Shown: positions 55,747 to 64,000 of the stretch, in pieces | Layout of the letters: each line of letters begins with the position of its first letter | Position numbering within the stretch: the stretch's first letter is position 1 | Assembly (NCBI RefSeq): GCF_900156265.1 | Contig: NZ_FTNE01000006.1 | Span: 71,348-135,347 of the forward strand | Direction of reading: 5' to 3' | DNA length: 64,000 bases | From: Acidiphilium rubrum | Lineage (GTDB): Bacteria; Pseudomonadota; Alphaproteobacteria; Acetobacterales; Acetobacteraceae | The notes under the pieces: generated by a model | Database searches by the model: none | Seen by the model: only the letters and a program-made list of their open reading frames with translations | Told to the model about the DNA's origin: nothing | Program-made: the position numbers and the translations under genes

Positions 55747-56723
55747 GTGTGCCCGATCCATTCCGCCATGCCCGGTCGGGGTGGTTCGACGTGGCACCGC
55801 GCGGGCCCGCGGCGGTGCAGGCCCCGATGCAAGGGATCGAGACGGTGGTGCTCGAGGATGGGATTGTCGTTCCGGCACCGTTTGCCGTGTTCGACGCCGC
55901 AGGCCGTCTGCAACAGGGGGCGATGCCGGCGGCAATTGCGGCGCCCGCGCCGATGCCGGGGGATGGCGGTGTGCTGGTGCCGCTTGCCGCCGGCTCGACC
56001 GTACCACTCGGCCGGTTCGTGAGCGAAAGCCTGGCCATTGCCTCGATGCACGGTGCCGTGGACGCGGATATCGGGTTGATCGGCGCGCCTTTGGTGCCGT
56101 GCCAGATCGACGCGCTGGTCACGCTCGGCCTGCTGGGGCGCTACACGCCGATCGCGGAACCGGTGCGGGTGCCGCGGCTTCAACTCACCCGGCCGGTTGG
56201 CCGCGGCTTGTCACGCATGATCCGTCCCGCGATCGAGGCGTTGCGCTTCGGTGTCGAACCCTATGAGGTCAGCACACGTATCGCGATGCTGGCCTCGCCG
56301 GATCGGACACGGTTCGGCAGGATCAACCAGGGCAGTCTGCACGGCTGGCTGCGGGCGCAATCGTTCGCTACGCTCGATGCCTGGGCGATGAAACTGGGCA
56401 CGGATCAGCTGGGTCTGGTGGATCTGATCGCGGTGTTGGCGGCGGCGCGGATCATCGTGATCGATGATCCGGCGCAGGCGGCGTTGCTCGGTTTCTGTGA
56501 TCCGGGCGCATTGGTGCTTGAGCTTGGGATCGATGGCTGGACCGACACCGCGATCGGCGCGGTTGCCCGCCTGTTCGGCCTGGAATGGCGATTGATTGCC
56601 GCCGGCCCGCCGCGGTATCCGGTAAAAGCGAGGTTGCCGCTCGGGACGCGTCACATGCTGCGGACCGAGGTGGATATCGGCGCGCTGGATATGGCACTGT
56701 CGGACAGTGGAGCGATCGGGTGA
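55743..56723 (+). CDS. glycosyltransferase family 61-like protein (second, divergent copy)
   Basis: A 326-residue paralogue of the preceding gene. It keeps LLGFCDPGALVLELG and GWTDTAIGAVARLFGLEWRL, the equivalents of the last block of the first copy, but the YGHFLYD segment and the FIVRDEP motif are not recognisable (IAMLASPDRTRFGRIN stands in the latter place). It may be inactive or have a changed donor site. The ATGA overlap suggests both proteins are made together and perhaps interact. Confidence 0.75.
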   Translation: MSVPDPFRHARSGWFDVAPRGPAAVQAPMQGIETVVLEDGIVVPAPFAVFDAAGRLQQGAMPAAIAAPAPMPGDGGVLVPLAAGSTVPLGRFVSESLAIASMHGAVDADIGLIGAPLVPCQIDALVTLGLLGRYTPIAEPVRVPRLQLTRPVGRGLSRMIRPAIEALRFGVEPYEVSTRIAMLASPDRTRFGRINQGSLHGWLRAQSFATLDAWAMKLGTDQLGLVDLIAVLAAARIIVIDDPAQAALLGFCDPGALVLELGIDGWTDTAIGAVARLFGLEWRLIAAGPPRYPVKARLPLGTRHMLRTEVDIGALDMALSDSGAIG

Positions 56724-56818
56724 CGGACACGCTGTTTTTTGCGCGTAGCAAAGGGGGACATGCTTTCCGCTTTGCCCCTTCACCGTCCTTCCGAGCGCCC
56801 GGCACGGGCCGCGATCTC

Positions 56819-56847
56819 TTGACTTTTTCATGATTTATCGAGATATA
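56819..56847 (+). promoter_or_regulatory. sigma-70-type promoter of the DEAD-box helicase operon
   Basis: -35 TTGACT at 56819-56824, 17-bp spacer, -10 GATATA at 56842-56847. It predicts a 5' leader of about 50 nt. The region is noticeably AT-rich for this genome. Confidence 0.65.
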
Positions 56848-56904
56848 AGTAAACGTTGGCGAGGCAAAACGCGCCGACTCATTCATGCCTGATCCGGTCG
56901 TTTC

Positions 56905-58596
56905 ATGAGGCCGGTCGCAGCCCTCTTATCCGAACTGGTCGTCCATTTGCCCGAATCTGAACATTTCGAAGCCTCGATTTCGCAGCCTGCGGATGCTGAT
57001 GAGCATGCGGCAGCACCCGATGATGCGAACGAAACGCCTGAGAGCGACGCTGTTGTTGAAGCGGCCGGTTTCGCAGCACTCGGCCTGTCCGAGCCGGTGC
57101 TGAAGGCGCTGGTCGAGAAAGGGTATCTCTCGCCGACGCCGATCCAGGCGCAGGCGATTCCCATGGTGCTGATGGGGCGCGATGTGCTGGGCTGCGCCCA
57201 GACCGGCACCGGCAAGACGGCGAGTTTCACTTTGCCGATGCTCGATATTTTATCGGGTTCGCGGGCACGGGCGCGGATGCCCCGGTCCTTGATCCTGGAG
57301 CCGACGCGCGAGCTTGCTCTGCAGGTTGCCGAGAACTTCGTTCAGTATGGGAAACACCTGAAGTTGACCCATGCCTTGCTGATCGGCGGCGAGAGCATGG
57401 GTGAGCAGCGCGATGTGCTGACCCGCGGCGTCGATGTGCTGATCGCGACACCGGGGCGGCTGATCGATATTTTTGATCGCGGCGGCCTGCTGCTGTCCGA
57501 TGTGCGGGTGCTGGTGATCGACGAGGCGGACCGGATGCTCGACATGGGCTTTATCCCGGATGTCGAGCGGATCGTGTCGCTTCTGCCCAAGCCGCGCCAG
57601 ACGCTGTTTTTCTCGGCGACGATGGCGCCCGAAATCAAGCGGCTGGCTGATGCGTTTTTGTGGAACCCAAAGGAAATCACGGTCTCGAAACCGGCGTCGG
57701 TTGCGACCACGATTACCGAGGGGCTGTTTCTGGTGGCGGCCCAGGACAAGCGCGAGGCATTGCGCCGCTTGGTGGCGACCGAGGATGTGCAGAACGCGCT
57801 GGTGTTCTGCAATCGGAAGCGCGATGTCGATATCCTTTATAAGTCATTGACGCGGCATAAATTTTCTGCCGGCCAGCTGCATGGCGACATGCCGCAATCG
57901 GCGCGGTTCGCCACACTCGAGGCGTTCAAGGCCGGCGAGATCCGGTTGCTGGTCTGTTCGGATGTGGCGGCGCGCGGCATCGACATCGGTGGTTTGTCGC
58001 ATGTGTTCAATTTCGACGTGCCGCATCATGCCGAGGATTATGTTCATCGTATCGGCCGTACCGGCCGCGCCGGACTTGAGGGGCGCGCCCTGACGCTGGC
58101 GACACCGGAAGACCGTCTGGCGGTCGAGGCGATCGAAAAACTGACGGGGCATGCGATACCGCCGCTGGTGGTGGAGGGGCTCGACCCTGTTGAATGGGCG
58201 GAGTCGGACAAGCGTGGCCGCCGTCGTGGCCGCACTGCGCCGCCGGCGCCGCCGAAATCTTCGTCGCGTCGGACGGCCTCGGGACCCGCCCCAGAGTCTC
58301 AGGCCGCGCCGGAGCGCGACGAAGCACGTCCTGTGGCGCGTGAGAATGTTCGGTCGGCGCGTGGGGCGGGTCGCGATGCGGCGCGTGACGCGCCGCGCGA
58401 CTTTGGCCGAAACGTCCGGCGTGGGCGGGATGGCGAGACGGGCGAGGAGCGGGGCGTCGTCGTGGGATTTGGCGACGATATTCCCGCTTTCATGCAGATC
58501 CGGCGGCGTGCCGGCGCCCCAACGCCCGATCCGATCGAGCCCACCGGTTTCGATGACGACGGCACCGATAATGACGATACGGAGATCGCAGCGTGA
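56905..58596 (+). CDS. DEAD-box RNA helicase (RhlE-like)
   Basis: A 563-residue ATP-dependent RNA helicase. Q motif TPIQAQAIP (78 on), motif I AQTGTGKT (98-105), [12 protein letters not shown] near 206, SAT (FFSATMAPE), and [10 protein letters not shown]. An acidic N-terminal extension of about 53 residues and a basic, Arg/Ala/Pro-rich C-terminal tail from about 430 flank the core, typical of helicases for ribosome assembly or cold adaptation. The stop overlaps the gcdH start (GTGA). Confidence 0.94.
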   Translation: MRPVAALLSELVVHLPESEHFEASISQPADADEHAAAPDDANETPESDAVVEAAGFAALGLSEPVLKALVEKGYLSPTPIQAQAIPMVLMGRDVLGCAQTGTGKTASFTLPMLDILSGSRARARMPRSLILEPTRELALQVAENFVQYGKHLKLTHALLIGGESMGEQRDVLTRGVDVLIATPGRLIDIFDRGGLLLSDVRVLVIDEADRMLDMGFIPDVERIVSLLPKPRQTLFFSATMAPEIKRLADAFLWNPKEITVSKPASVATTITEGLFLVAAQDKREALRRLVATEDVQNALVFCNRKRDVDILYKSLTRHKFSAGQLHGDMPQSARFATLEAFKAGEIRLLVCSDVAARGIDIGGLSHVFNFDVPHHAEDYVHRIGRTGRAGLEGRALTLATPEDRLAVEAIEKLTGHAIPPLVVEGLDPVEWAESDKRGRRRGRTAPPAPPKSSSRRTASGPAPESQAAPERDEARPVARENVRSARGAGRDAARDAPRDFGRNVRRGRDGETGEERGVVVGFGDDIPAFMQIRRRAGAPTPDPIEPTGFDDDGTDNDDTEIAA

Positions 58597-59819
58597 ACGA
58601 GATGCGCAAGCCGGCGGGGCCAGAACCGAAAAATTTGGTGAAAAAGGGTGGATTCACCACGTTTGACTGGTCCGACCCGTTTCACCTCGACACGCAGCTG
58701 ACCGAGGATGAACGTGCGATTCGCGATGCCGCACACGAATATTGTCAGGAAAAACTGTTCCCGCGCGTGCTGCGTGCGTTTCGCGATGAACAATTCGATC
58801 GGGCGATCGTGTCCGAAATGGGCGAGATGGGGTTTCTGGGAGCAACGCTCGCGAGCCATGGCTGCGCTGATGTCTCGTATGTCGCTTACGGTTTGATTTC
58901 GCGCGAGGTTGAGCGCGTCGACAGCGGCTATCGCTCGGTGTTTTCGGTGCAGTCTTCGCTGGTGATGTATCCGATCGCGACGTTCGGGTCCGAGTCGCAG
59001 AAAGACAAATACCTGCCGCAACTGCGCAGTGGCGAATGGGTCGGCTGTTTCGGCCTGACCGAGCCGGACGCCGGCTCTGACCCCGGTTCGATGCGGACAC
59101 GGGCTAGAAAAGTCGACGGCGGCTATTTGCTCAACGGTTCGAAGACCTGGATCAGCAACGCGCCGATTGCGGATGTGGCGTTGGTCTGGGCGAAGGACGA
59201 CGCCGGGATCATCCGCGGTTTTCTGGTCGACCGGGGTAGCAAAGGGTTCGAGACGCCGAAAATCGAGGGCAAGTTTTCGCTGCGTGCCTCGGTGACCGGC
59301 ATGCTCATGATGGCCGATGTGTTCGTGCCGGATGACCATATGCTGCCAGGCGTGAAGGGGTTGCGCGGCCCGTTTTCGTGCCTGAACAACGCGCGCTACG
59401 GCATTGCGTGGGGCTCGCTGGGGGCTGCCGAGTTCTGCTGGCACGCGGCCCGGCAATATACGCTCGATCGCCAGATGTTCGGCCGACCACTGGCTGGTAC
59501 GCAACTGGTTCAGAAGAAACTCGCCGATATGCAGACCGAGATTACGCTGGGTCTGCAAGGCGCGCTGCGGCTGGGCCGGTTGCTCGATGCCGGCGAGGCG
59601 GCGCCCGAGATGATATCGCTGATGAAGCGCAACAACTGCGGCAAGGCGCTCGACATTGCCCGTCTCTCACGCGACATGCATGGCGGCAACGGCATCGTTG
59701 ATGAGTATCACGTCATCAGGCACATGATGAATCTGGAGACGGTAAACACCTATGAGGGGGCGCACGACGTGCACGCCTTGATCCTTGGCCGCGCGCAGAC
59801 TGGATTGTCGGCGTTTTAG
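58593..59819 (+). CDS. gcdH: glutaryl-CoA dehydrogenase
   Basis: A 408-residue acyl-CoA dehydrogenase that oxidises and decarboxylates glutaryl-CoA to crotonyl-CoA in lysine and tryptophan breakdown. FAD-binding motifs [16 protein letters not shown] and TWISNAP; catalytic Glu in [12 protein letters not shown] near residue 387; [20 protein letters not shown] is diagnostic of the GCDH subgroup. The GTG start at 58593 is coupled to the helicase; an ATG at 58602 is an alternative. Confidence 0.94.
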   Translation: MNEMRKPAGPEPKNLVKKGGFTTFDWSDPFHLDTQLTEDERAIRDAAHEYCQEKLFPRVLRAFRDEQFDRAIVSEMGEMGFLGATLASHGCADVSYVAYGLISREVERVDSGYRSVFSVQSSLVMYPIATFGSESQKDKYLPQLRSGEWVGCFGLTEPDAGSDPGSMRTRARKVDGGYLLNGSKTWISNAPIADVALVWAKDDAGIIRGFLVDRGSKGFETPKIEGKFSLRASVTGMLMMADVFVPDDHMLPGVKGLRGPFSCLNNARYGIAWGSLGAAEFCWHAARQYTLDRQMFGRPLAGTQLVQKKLADMQTEITLGLQGALRLGRLLDAGEAAPEMISLMKRNNCGKALDIARLSRDMHGGNGIVDEYHVIRHMMNLETVNTYEGAHDVHALILGRAQTGLSAF

Positions 59820-59872
59820 ACCCGTGTGCTACTATTTGTTGGCCGATCAGCGGTAGTTTGCGCATTTCGGTG

Positions 59873-60682
59873 TTATCCGTTGCGATGGTGACTTGGTTCG
59901 GTACGCGCGCGGTTGACGACCAGATCGGGGGCCGATGTTGCCTCGCCACCAAACACTGGCACGCGTTCGCCGGCGATCAATCCAAGATAGGTGTCATCCG
60001 ATAAGGACATTTCCTTCAACGCCAGCGTGCGGCCGGGGATGCCACGATGTTCTTCTAGCAGGCAACCCATCAGGACGGTCTGGACATCGAGGCCCGGGTA
60101 ATCCTTTGGCGGCGCGATCTCGCGGAAACCCATGCGCCGGTAGAAGCTGGTGTGGTTTTTGGTGACAGCGGCAAAGATGACATCGGCGTGGAAATGCAGG
60201 ATCAGGTAGCCAGCGACATGGTACAAACCAAGAACGAGAGCGAGGTTCTTGGCGTGGACCGGACTGCGTGCTAGCCGCGTGATCTCGACGGCAGTGGTGC
60301 CGCAACCCTGATCGGCGCGCTGCTTCAGAAACGTTTCGATTTCGGTTTTGAACATCGCCGATGCCGGTAATTGGCCGCCTTCTGCGTCAGAGTTCGAATT
60401 GTCCAGCAGGCACACCCGGACCGAGGCGGCCGGGAGCCCATCAAGATACATGACCAGCGACTGGCTCGATGACCGGGCGTCATGAGAATCGGCGAACAGC
60501 GTAATTTCGCGTGGCTGGAGGTAGCCGGCGGCTAGATAGGCATCGTAACGAAGTCGCTGGACTTCGTGGTAGCCATTTTCGTTGACCACGAGCCGGGCTG
60601 TGATACCATCCGATACTTTGGTATTTTTGACCGGCACTGCTGCTTCGCTTTGTCGACCAAGCCCGAAAATCGATCCGTCCAT
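59873..60682 (-). CDS. FeeM-like N-acyl amino acid synthase (GNAT fold)
   Basis: A 269-residue protein resembling the FeeM/autoinducer-synthase branch of the GNAT superfamily. Features: VQRLRYDAYLAAGYL (about 43-57), the core strand VEITRLARSP (about 151-160), and NHTSFYRRMGFREI. FeeM enzymes join an acyl chain from acyl-ACP to the amino group of an amino acid. A good ribosome site (GGAGG, 7 bp) precedes the ATG. The C-terminal 40 residues are extra. It is divergent from the GGDEF-EAL gene. Confidence 0.7.
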   Translation of the reverse strand: MDGSIFGLGRQSEAAVPVKNTKVSDGITARLVVNENGYHEVQRLRYDAYLAAGYLQPREITLFADSHDARSSSQSLVMYLDGLPAASVRVCLLDNSNSDAEGGQLPASAMFKTEIETFLKQRADQGCGTTAVEITRLARSPVHAKNLALVLGLYHVAGYLILHFHADVIFAAVTKNHTSFYRRMGFREIAPPKDYPGLDVQTVLMGCLLEEHRGIPGRTLALKEMSLSDDTYLGLIAGERVPVFGGEATSAPDLVVNRARTEPSHHRNG

Positions 60683-60823
60683 CGGTAACCTCCATTTTGA
60701 AAGATTGGGAAATGAGCAATAACAAGCATCACTTAATCGAATGTAAAGACGGTGACATACTCAGTGCGCTAGTAATTTGAATCAGCACTTTTTTATAAGA
60801 GACCGCTTTGAAAGAATAATTTT

Positions 60824-63271
60824 TTGCCTAAAATATTATATTTGTTTGTGCTTTTAAGTAGACGCTTAGCGTCTAAGCTTTTTTCTTTGGACGTCGTTCC
60901 GCCAGAACTAAGGTTACTGATTTCTCGAGAAAATTTCGGCGTTCGTATCCGGTTGACTCGCGGTGCTTGTATTCTAGGTGCGACGGTTGCAACTGCAATT
61001 GACTTGGAGTTCAACAGCCAAATTCATCTGCAATATACCGGATACTATTTTGTTGCTTTGATTCTTAATTATTTTATATTATTCTTAATAACGAAGATCT
61101 GGATAAAGTTAAGTAAGAAAGACGATTCTTTTGTAATATTAAAATATGTTTTTAACTTCTTTATATTTTCTTTAGGCAGCTTTTGGTCATTCTATTTGGT
61201 TTCGATTATCCAAATTTCGCCCGCTGCCCAACAAGCGCTGATTCTGAGTATTATAATTGGCTTGATATCAACAACGATATCATCGGGGCCATTATCATCG
61301 ACGCTGATGTTCTGGTTGCCGCTGACGGTCGGCTCGTTCTGTGCCATTTATGTTTCGGGGCACCTGGATAATCTGGCATTCGTTGTTTCACTGTCGGGCT
61401 ATACCTCGCTCGTATTTTTCACGATGGTTTTTCTGAATCGAAAAATGCTCGAGCGGAGCGTGAACGAAATCAATCTGGCTCAAACGGGTGAGACCATTCG
61501 CATCCTCCTCCGCGATTTCGAGGAAAACGCCAGCGACTGGCTCTGGGAAACCAATGCCATGGGTGAGATCAAACATGTCTCGCCGAGGTTTGCTGAAGTG
61601 GCGCGTCAACCTCAATCTGCTATACAGGGCGACTTACTCGCTTTCATGGCTGGCGCCGACCACACGTTGCGACGGGTGTACCCTGCTGAGGGTGATGTGT
61701 TCGAGCCACTGCGCCGGCGGATGATCGCGCGTAAACCGTTCCGCGATATGGTCATGCCGGTCAATATGGGCGGCGAACGGCGGTGGTGGTCGATGACGGG
61801 CAAGCCGATCGAGGACTCCGCCGGTCGTTTCATCGGCTATCGTGGTGTCGGCTCGGATGTAACTGCCATGCATCGATCGCGCGAGCGGATCGCTTATCTG
61901 GCGCGCCACGATAGCTTGACCGATCTGGCCAACCGCACCGAGTTCAACAATGCGCTTGGACTGCTGATGTCCGAAGGCGCTGAGCCGAATGCGGCGTTGC
62001 TTTGCCTCGATCTCGATCAGTTCAAGGCGGTGAATGACAGTTACGGTCACGGCCTCGGCGATTCGGTGCTTCGCGCTGTTGCGCATCGCATCCGCGGGGC
62101 GATCCGGGATCGGGATGTCGCGGCGAGGCTCGGCGGCGATGAATTCTCGATCCTGCTGCCCTCGGATGACGAGTTCGAGGCGACCGCAATCGCCGACCGG
62201 GTCATCGACCGTGTTTCACGACCCTATAAATTCGACGGTGTCATCGTTGAAATCGGCGTCAGCATCGGAATTGCGATGGCGCCGCGTGACGGCAAAACGC
62301 CTGAAACGCTCTATCGCAACGCCGATCTTGCCTTGTACCGCGCGAAGGATGCGGGGCGCGGTACTTGGCGACTGTTCGACCCGGCGATGGATCGCCAGTT
62401 GCAGGACCGCCGGGGCTTACAGCGCGACATCAAGAGTGCGCTGCGCGAGGATCAGCTGTTCGTCGAGTTCCAGCCGGTCGTTGCGCTATCGACGCGTTCG
62501 ATCGTCGGGCTCGAGGCGCTGGTGCGGTGGGAGCACCCCGATCGGGGCATTATTCCTCCCGGAGAATTCATCGAAATCGCCGAGCGCAGTGGTTTGATCG
62601 GCGCCATCACCGCATTCGTGCTGGCTGAATCCGCGGCGCTGGCGGCACAGTTGCCTGGCTTCATGGCAATCGCGGTCAATCTGTCACCCTTGCATCTGCG
62701 CGAGGCATGGCTGGTTGATCAGGTTTCCGAGATCATCCAACAGGCCGGCGTGGCGCCCGAGCGGATCGAATTCGAAGTTACCGAGACCGCGGTGCTCGAG
62801 ACTGAAGGCCGCACGATCGATAATCTGCATCGCTTGCGCGCGCTCGGCTGCCGTATCGCGATCGATGATTTCGGGACCGGCTATTCTTCGCTTGCCACGC
62901 TGTCGCGATTCCCGTTTGACCGGTTGAAGATTGATCGCAGTTTCATCAACGATCTGGAACACAACGCCGCGGATGCGCCGATCGTCAAAGCGATGATCGA
63001 CCTCAGCCAGACCATGGGTCTCCGCGTGACCGCCGAAGGCGTGGAAACCGAACGGCAGGCAGCCATTCTGACGCTGTATCAGTGCAACGATATTCAGGGG
63101 TTCCTCTACTCGCCCCCTGTCCGCAAGGCGCAAGTGCTGCAGTTATTCGAATCCGGCCGGACTGTTACCGGTCTGGGCGTTGGATGCGTCGAGACCGTAT
63201 CGATGGTGCGGCAAGCAACGCGAGCCAGACGAGTAGAGCAACCAATGCCGCAGCACAGCTCATTCGAATGA
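60824..63271 (+). CDS. membrane-bound PAS-GGDEF-EAL protein
   Basis: An 815-residue cyclic-di-GMP enzyme. Residues 45-205 hold about six hydrophobic helices (unidentified sensor domain), a PAS-like domain spans about 230-350, the GGDEF domain has an intact ARLGGDEFSILL at 435 with an RxxD inhibition site (RDRD) five residues before, and the EAL domain has GLEALVRW near 563, FEVTETAVLE and AIDDFGTGYSS. Both activities are potentially functional. The start is a TTG or the GTG at 60848; the first 600 bp are far more AT-rich than the rest. Confidence 0.92.
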   Translation: MPKILYLFVLLSRRLASKLFSLDVVPPELRLLISRENFGVRIRLTRGACILGATVATAIDLEFNSQIHLQYTGYYFVALILNYFILFLITKIWIKLSKKDDSFVILKYVFNFFIFSLGSFWSFYLVSIIQISPAAQQALILSIIIGLISTTISSGPLSSTLMFWLPLTVGSFCAIYVSGHLDNLAFVVSLSGYTSLVFFTMVFLNRKMLERSVNEINLAQTGETIRILLRDFEENASDWLWETNAMGEIKHVSPRFAEVARQPQSAIQGDLLAFMAGADHTLRRVYPAEGDVFEPLRRRMIARKPFRDMVMPVNMGGERRWWSMTGKPIEDSAGRFIGYRGVGSDVTAMHRSRERIAYLARHDSLTDLANRTEFNNALGLLMSEGAEPNAALLCLDLDQFKAVNDSYGHGLGDSVLRAVAHRIRGAIRDRDVAARLGGDEFSILLPSDDEFEATAIADRVIDRVSRPYKFDGVIVEIGVSIGIAMAPRDGKTPETLYRNADLALYRAKDAGRGTWRLFDPAMDRQLQDRRGLQRDIKSALREDQLFVEFQPVVALSTRSIVGLEALVRWEHPDRGIIPPGEFIEIAERSGLIGAITAFVLAESAALAAQLPGFMAIAVNLSPLHLREAWLVDQVSEIIQQAGVAPERIEFEVTETAVLETEGRTIDNLHRLRALGCRIAIDDFGTGYSSLATLSRFPFDRLKIDRSFINDLEHNAADAPIVKAMIDLSQTMGLRVTAEGVETERQAAILTLYQCNDIQGFLYSPPVRKAQVLQLFESGRTVTGLGVGCVETVSMVRQATRARRVEQPMPQHSSFE

Positions 63272-64000
63272 ACGGCGGGCGGTAGAAGAACCGCACGCGG
63301 CTCGACCCTTCCGGCAACGGGATCGACTGAAACATCGTCTGTGCTGGCGTGATCGCCACCGCGTGGCCGGCGATGCTGGCGTGCCAACCTGGAAAGAACG
63401 CTTCCAGCCGCAGCAGCTGCGATGGCTTGGTGCAATCAGCATCCACCGCATCGATACCCAGCGGCGTCAGGTGGCAGGCTGGGCCTGCCGTGAACAGGGG
63501 GTGCGGATCGGCGAGCCGGTAGATGCGCATCACCCGGTTGTGGAACACGAGGGGCGGCCGGTCGGGAGGCTCCGTCACCAGGCGCAGCAGCGGCGCATGC
63601 GGCGGCGTGATGCCGCCGACCGCGAGCGCGCGTGGCGCATCGATCCGGAACGAACCCAGCCAGAGCGCCACGGCAGACCCGCTCGCATGGGTGAAATGAT
63701 ACGTCAGCGGCGTATCGCCCGGCACCGCCAGCGGCCGATCGAGCGGGATCGGCAGGTCGTGATTGTCTCGCGCCGTCGCCAGATCGGCGTGGCCTGTCGC
63801 GCAGACTGTGCCGGCGCAGAGTTTTAACCGGAGCACGCCGCGCGCAGCCCCCTGATAGGTGCCGATCAGCGCATCCACCCGGTCGATCCGACGCACGGCG
63901 ACAGTCCCTGCCGGGATGACGCCGTCGAGCACGCCGCCGGCCGCGAGTTGGAACGGTACCTGGCCAACGGTCGTTACCGGCAGGTGCGCCTGCTCGATGA
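63165..64000 (-). CDS. YfhO-like membrane protein, C-terminal part (N-terminus beyond right edge)
   Basis: An open minus-strand frame reading in from the right edge and ending at 63165, at least 278 residues. The visible part has a periplasmic beta-rich domain including LEAFFPGWHASIAGHAV and FQSIPLPEGSSRVRFFYRPP, the signature of the C-terminal domain of YfhO/GT-C membrane proteins, then one helix (AAALVALLVWLALLAA) and a basic tail. It overlaps the convergent c-di-GMP gene by 107 bp. Confidence 0.72.
   Translation of the reverse strand, partial: IEQAHLPVTTVGQVPFQLAAGGVLDGVIPAGTVAVRRIDRVDALIGTYQGAARGVLRLKLCAGTVCATGHADLATARDNHDLPIPLDRPLAVPGDTPLTYHFTHASGSAVALWLGSFRIDAPRALAVGGITPPHAPLLRLVTEPPDRPPLVFHNRVMRIYRLADPHPLFTAGPACHLTPLGIDAVDADCTKPSQLLRLEAFFPGWHASIAGHAVAITPAQTMFQSIPLPEGSSRVRFFYRPPFIRMSCAAALVALLVWLALLAAPSIRSRRIQRPDR

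Overview
The window is a chromosomal stretch of a GC-rich alphaproteobacterium. Protein style (short, Ala/Arg-rich, many ATGA/GTGA overlaps), an rpoZ-rsh pair, a perfect alphaproteobacterial LexA box (GAAC-N7-GAAC) and a PEP-CTERM protein with sigma-54 control suggest an Acetobacteraceae-like organism, perhaps near Acidiphilium; the genus cannot be fixed from sequence alone. No rRNA, tRNA, insertion sequence, phage or CRISPR array was recognised.

Region 1-2.1 kb: edge of a hypothetical gene, a 103-bp tandem duplication carrying a dispersed palindrome, an intact PEP-CTERM protein gene, and a decayed second PEP-CTERM-type gene. Both have a sigma-54 promoter and an upstream 18-bp element at exactly the same spacing. 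Region 2.1-10 kb (minus strand): cysD-cysNC sulfate activation, a Do-type periplasmic protease, a usp-marR-pirin group and mreB without mreCD beside it. Region 10-28.3 kb: housekeeping genes (glycine-zipper lipoprotein, SLC13-type permease, ndk, ABC-F ATPase, an unknown/XRE gene pair, a beta-barrel porin, DinG-like helicase, NYN protein plus family-5 uracil-DNA glycosylase, folK, rpoZ-rsh, acpS, an RlmD-like methyltransferase and leuA with a candidate leader peptide).

Region 28.3-44 kb is a divergent polyamine locus. The minus arm runs potG-potH-potI-potF-puuA-puuB, followed by a membrane glycosyltransferase-like gene and a haloacetate-dehalogenase-like hydrolase, the last three genes joined by ATGA overlaps. 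The plus arm runs ald, a puuR-like regulator, a class III aminotransferase, a second puuA-like gene and an APC permease. A probable logic is uptake of putrescine, gamma-glutamylation or transamination with pyruvate as acceptor, and recycling of the alanine formed by alanine dehydrogenase. Two 13-bp inverted copies of one motif lie in the divergent promoter region.

Region 44-57 kb holds a LexA-boxed PA0069-type radical SAM gene and a dispersed exopolysaccharide locus (EpsB/WcaJ-type initiating sugar transferase, manC, gmd, rmd, a GT4, two tandem GT61-like genes) with a creatininase-DMT transporter pair embedded. Region 57-64 kb: DEAD-box helicase coupled to glutaryl-CoA dehydrogenase, a FeeM-like N-acyl amino acid synthase, divergent from a GGDEF-EAL protein whose membrane part is strikingly AT-rich, and the end of a YfhO-like membrane protein. 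Four copies of one hairpin-rich repeat family, two full and two half, sit immediately behind stop codons.
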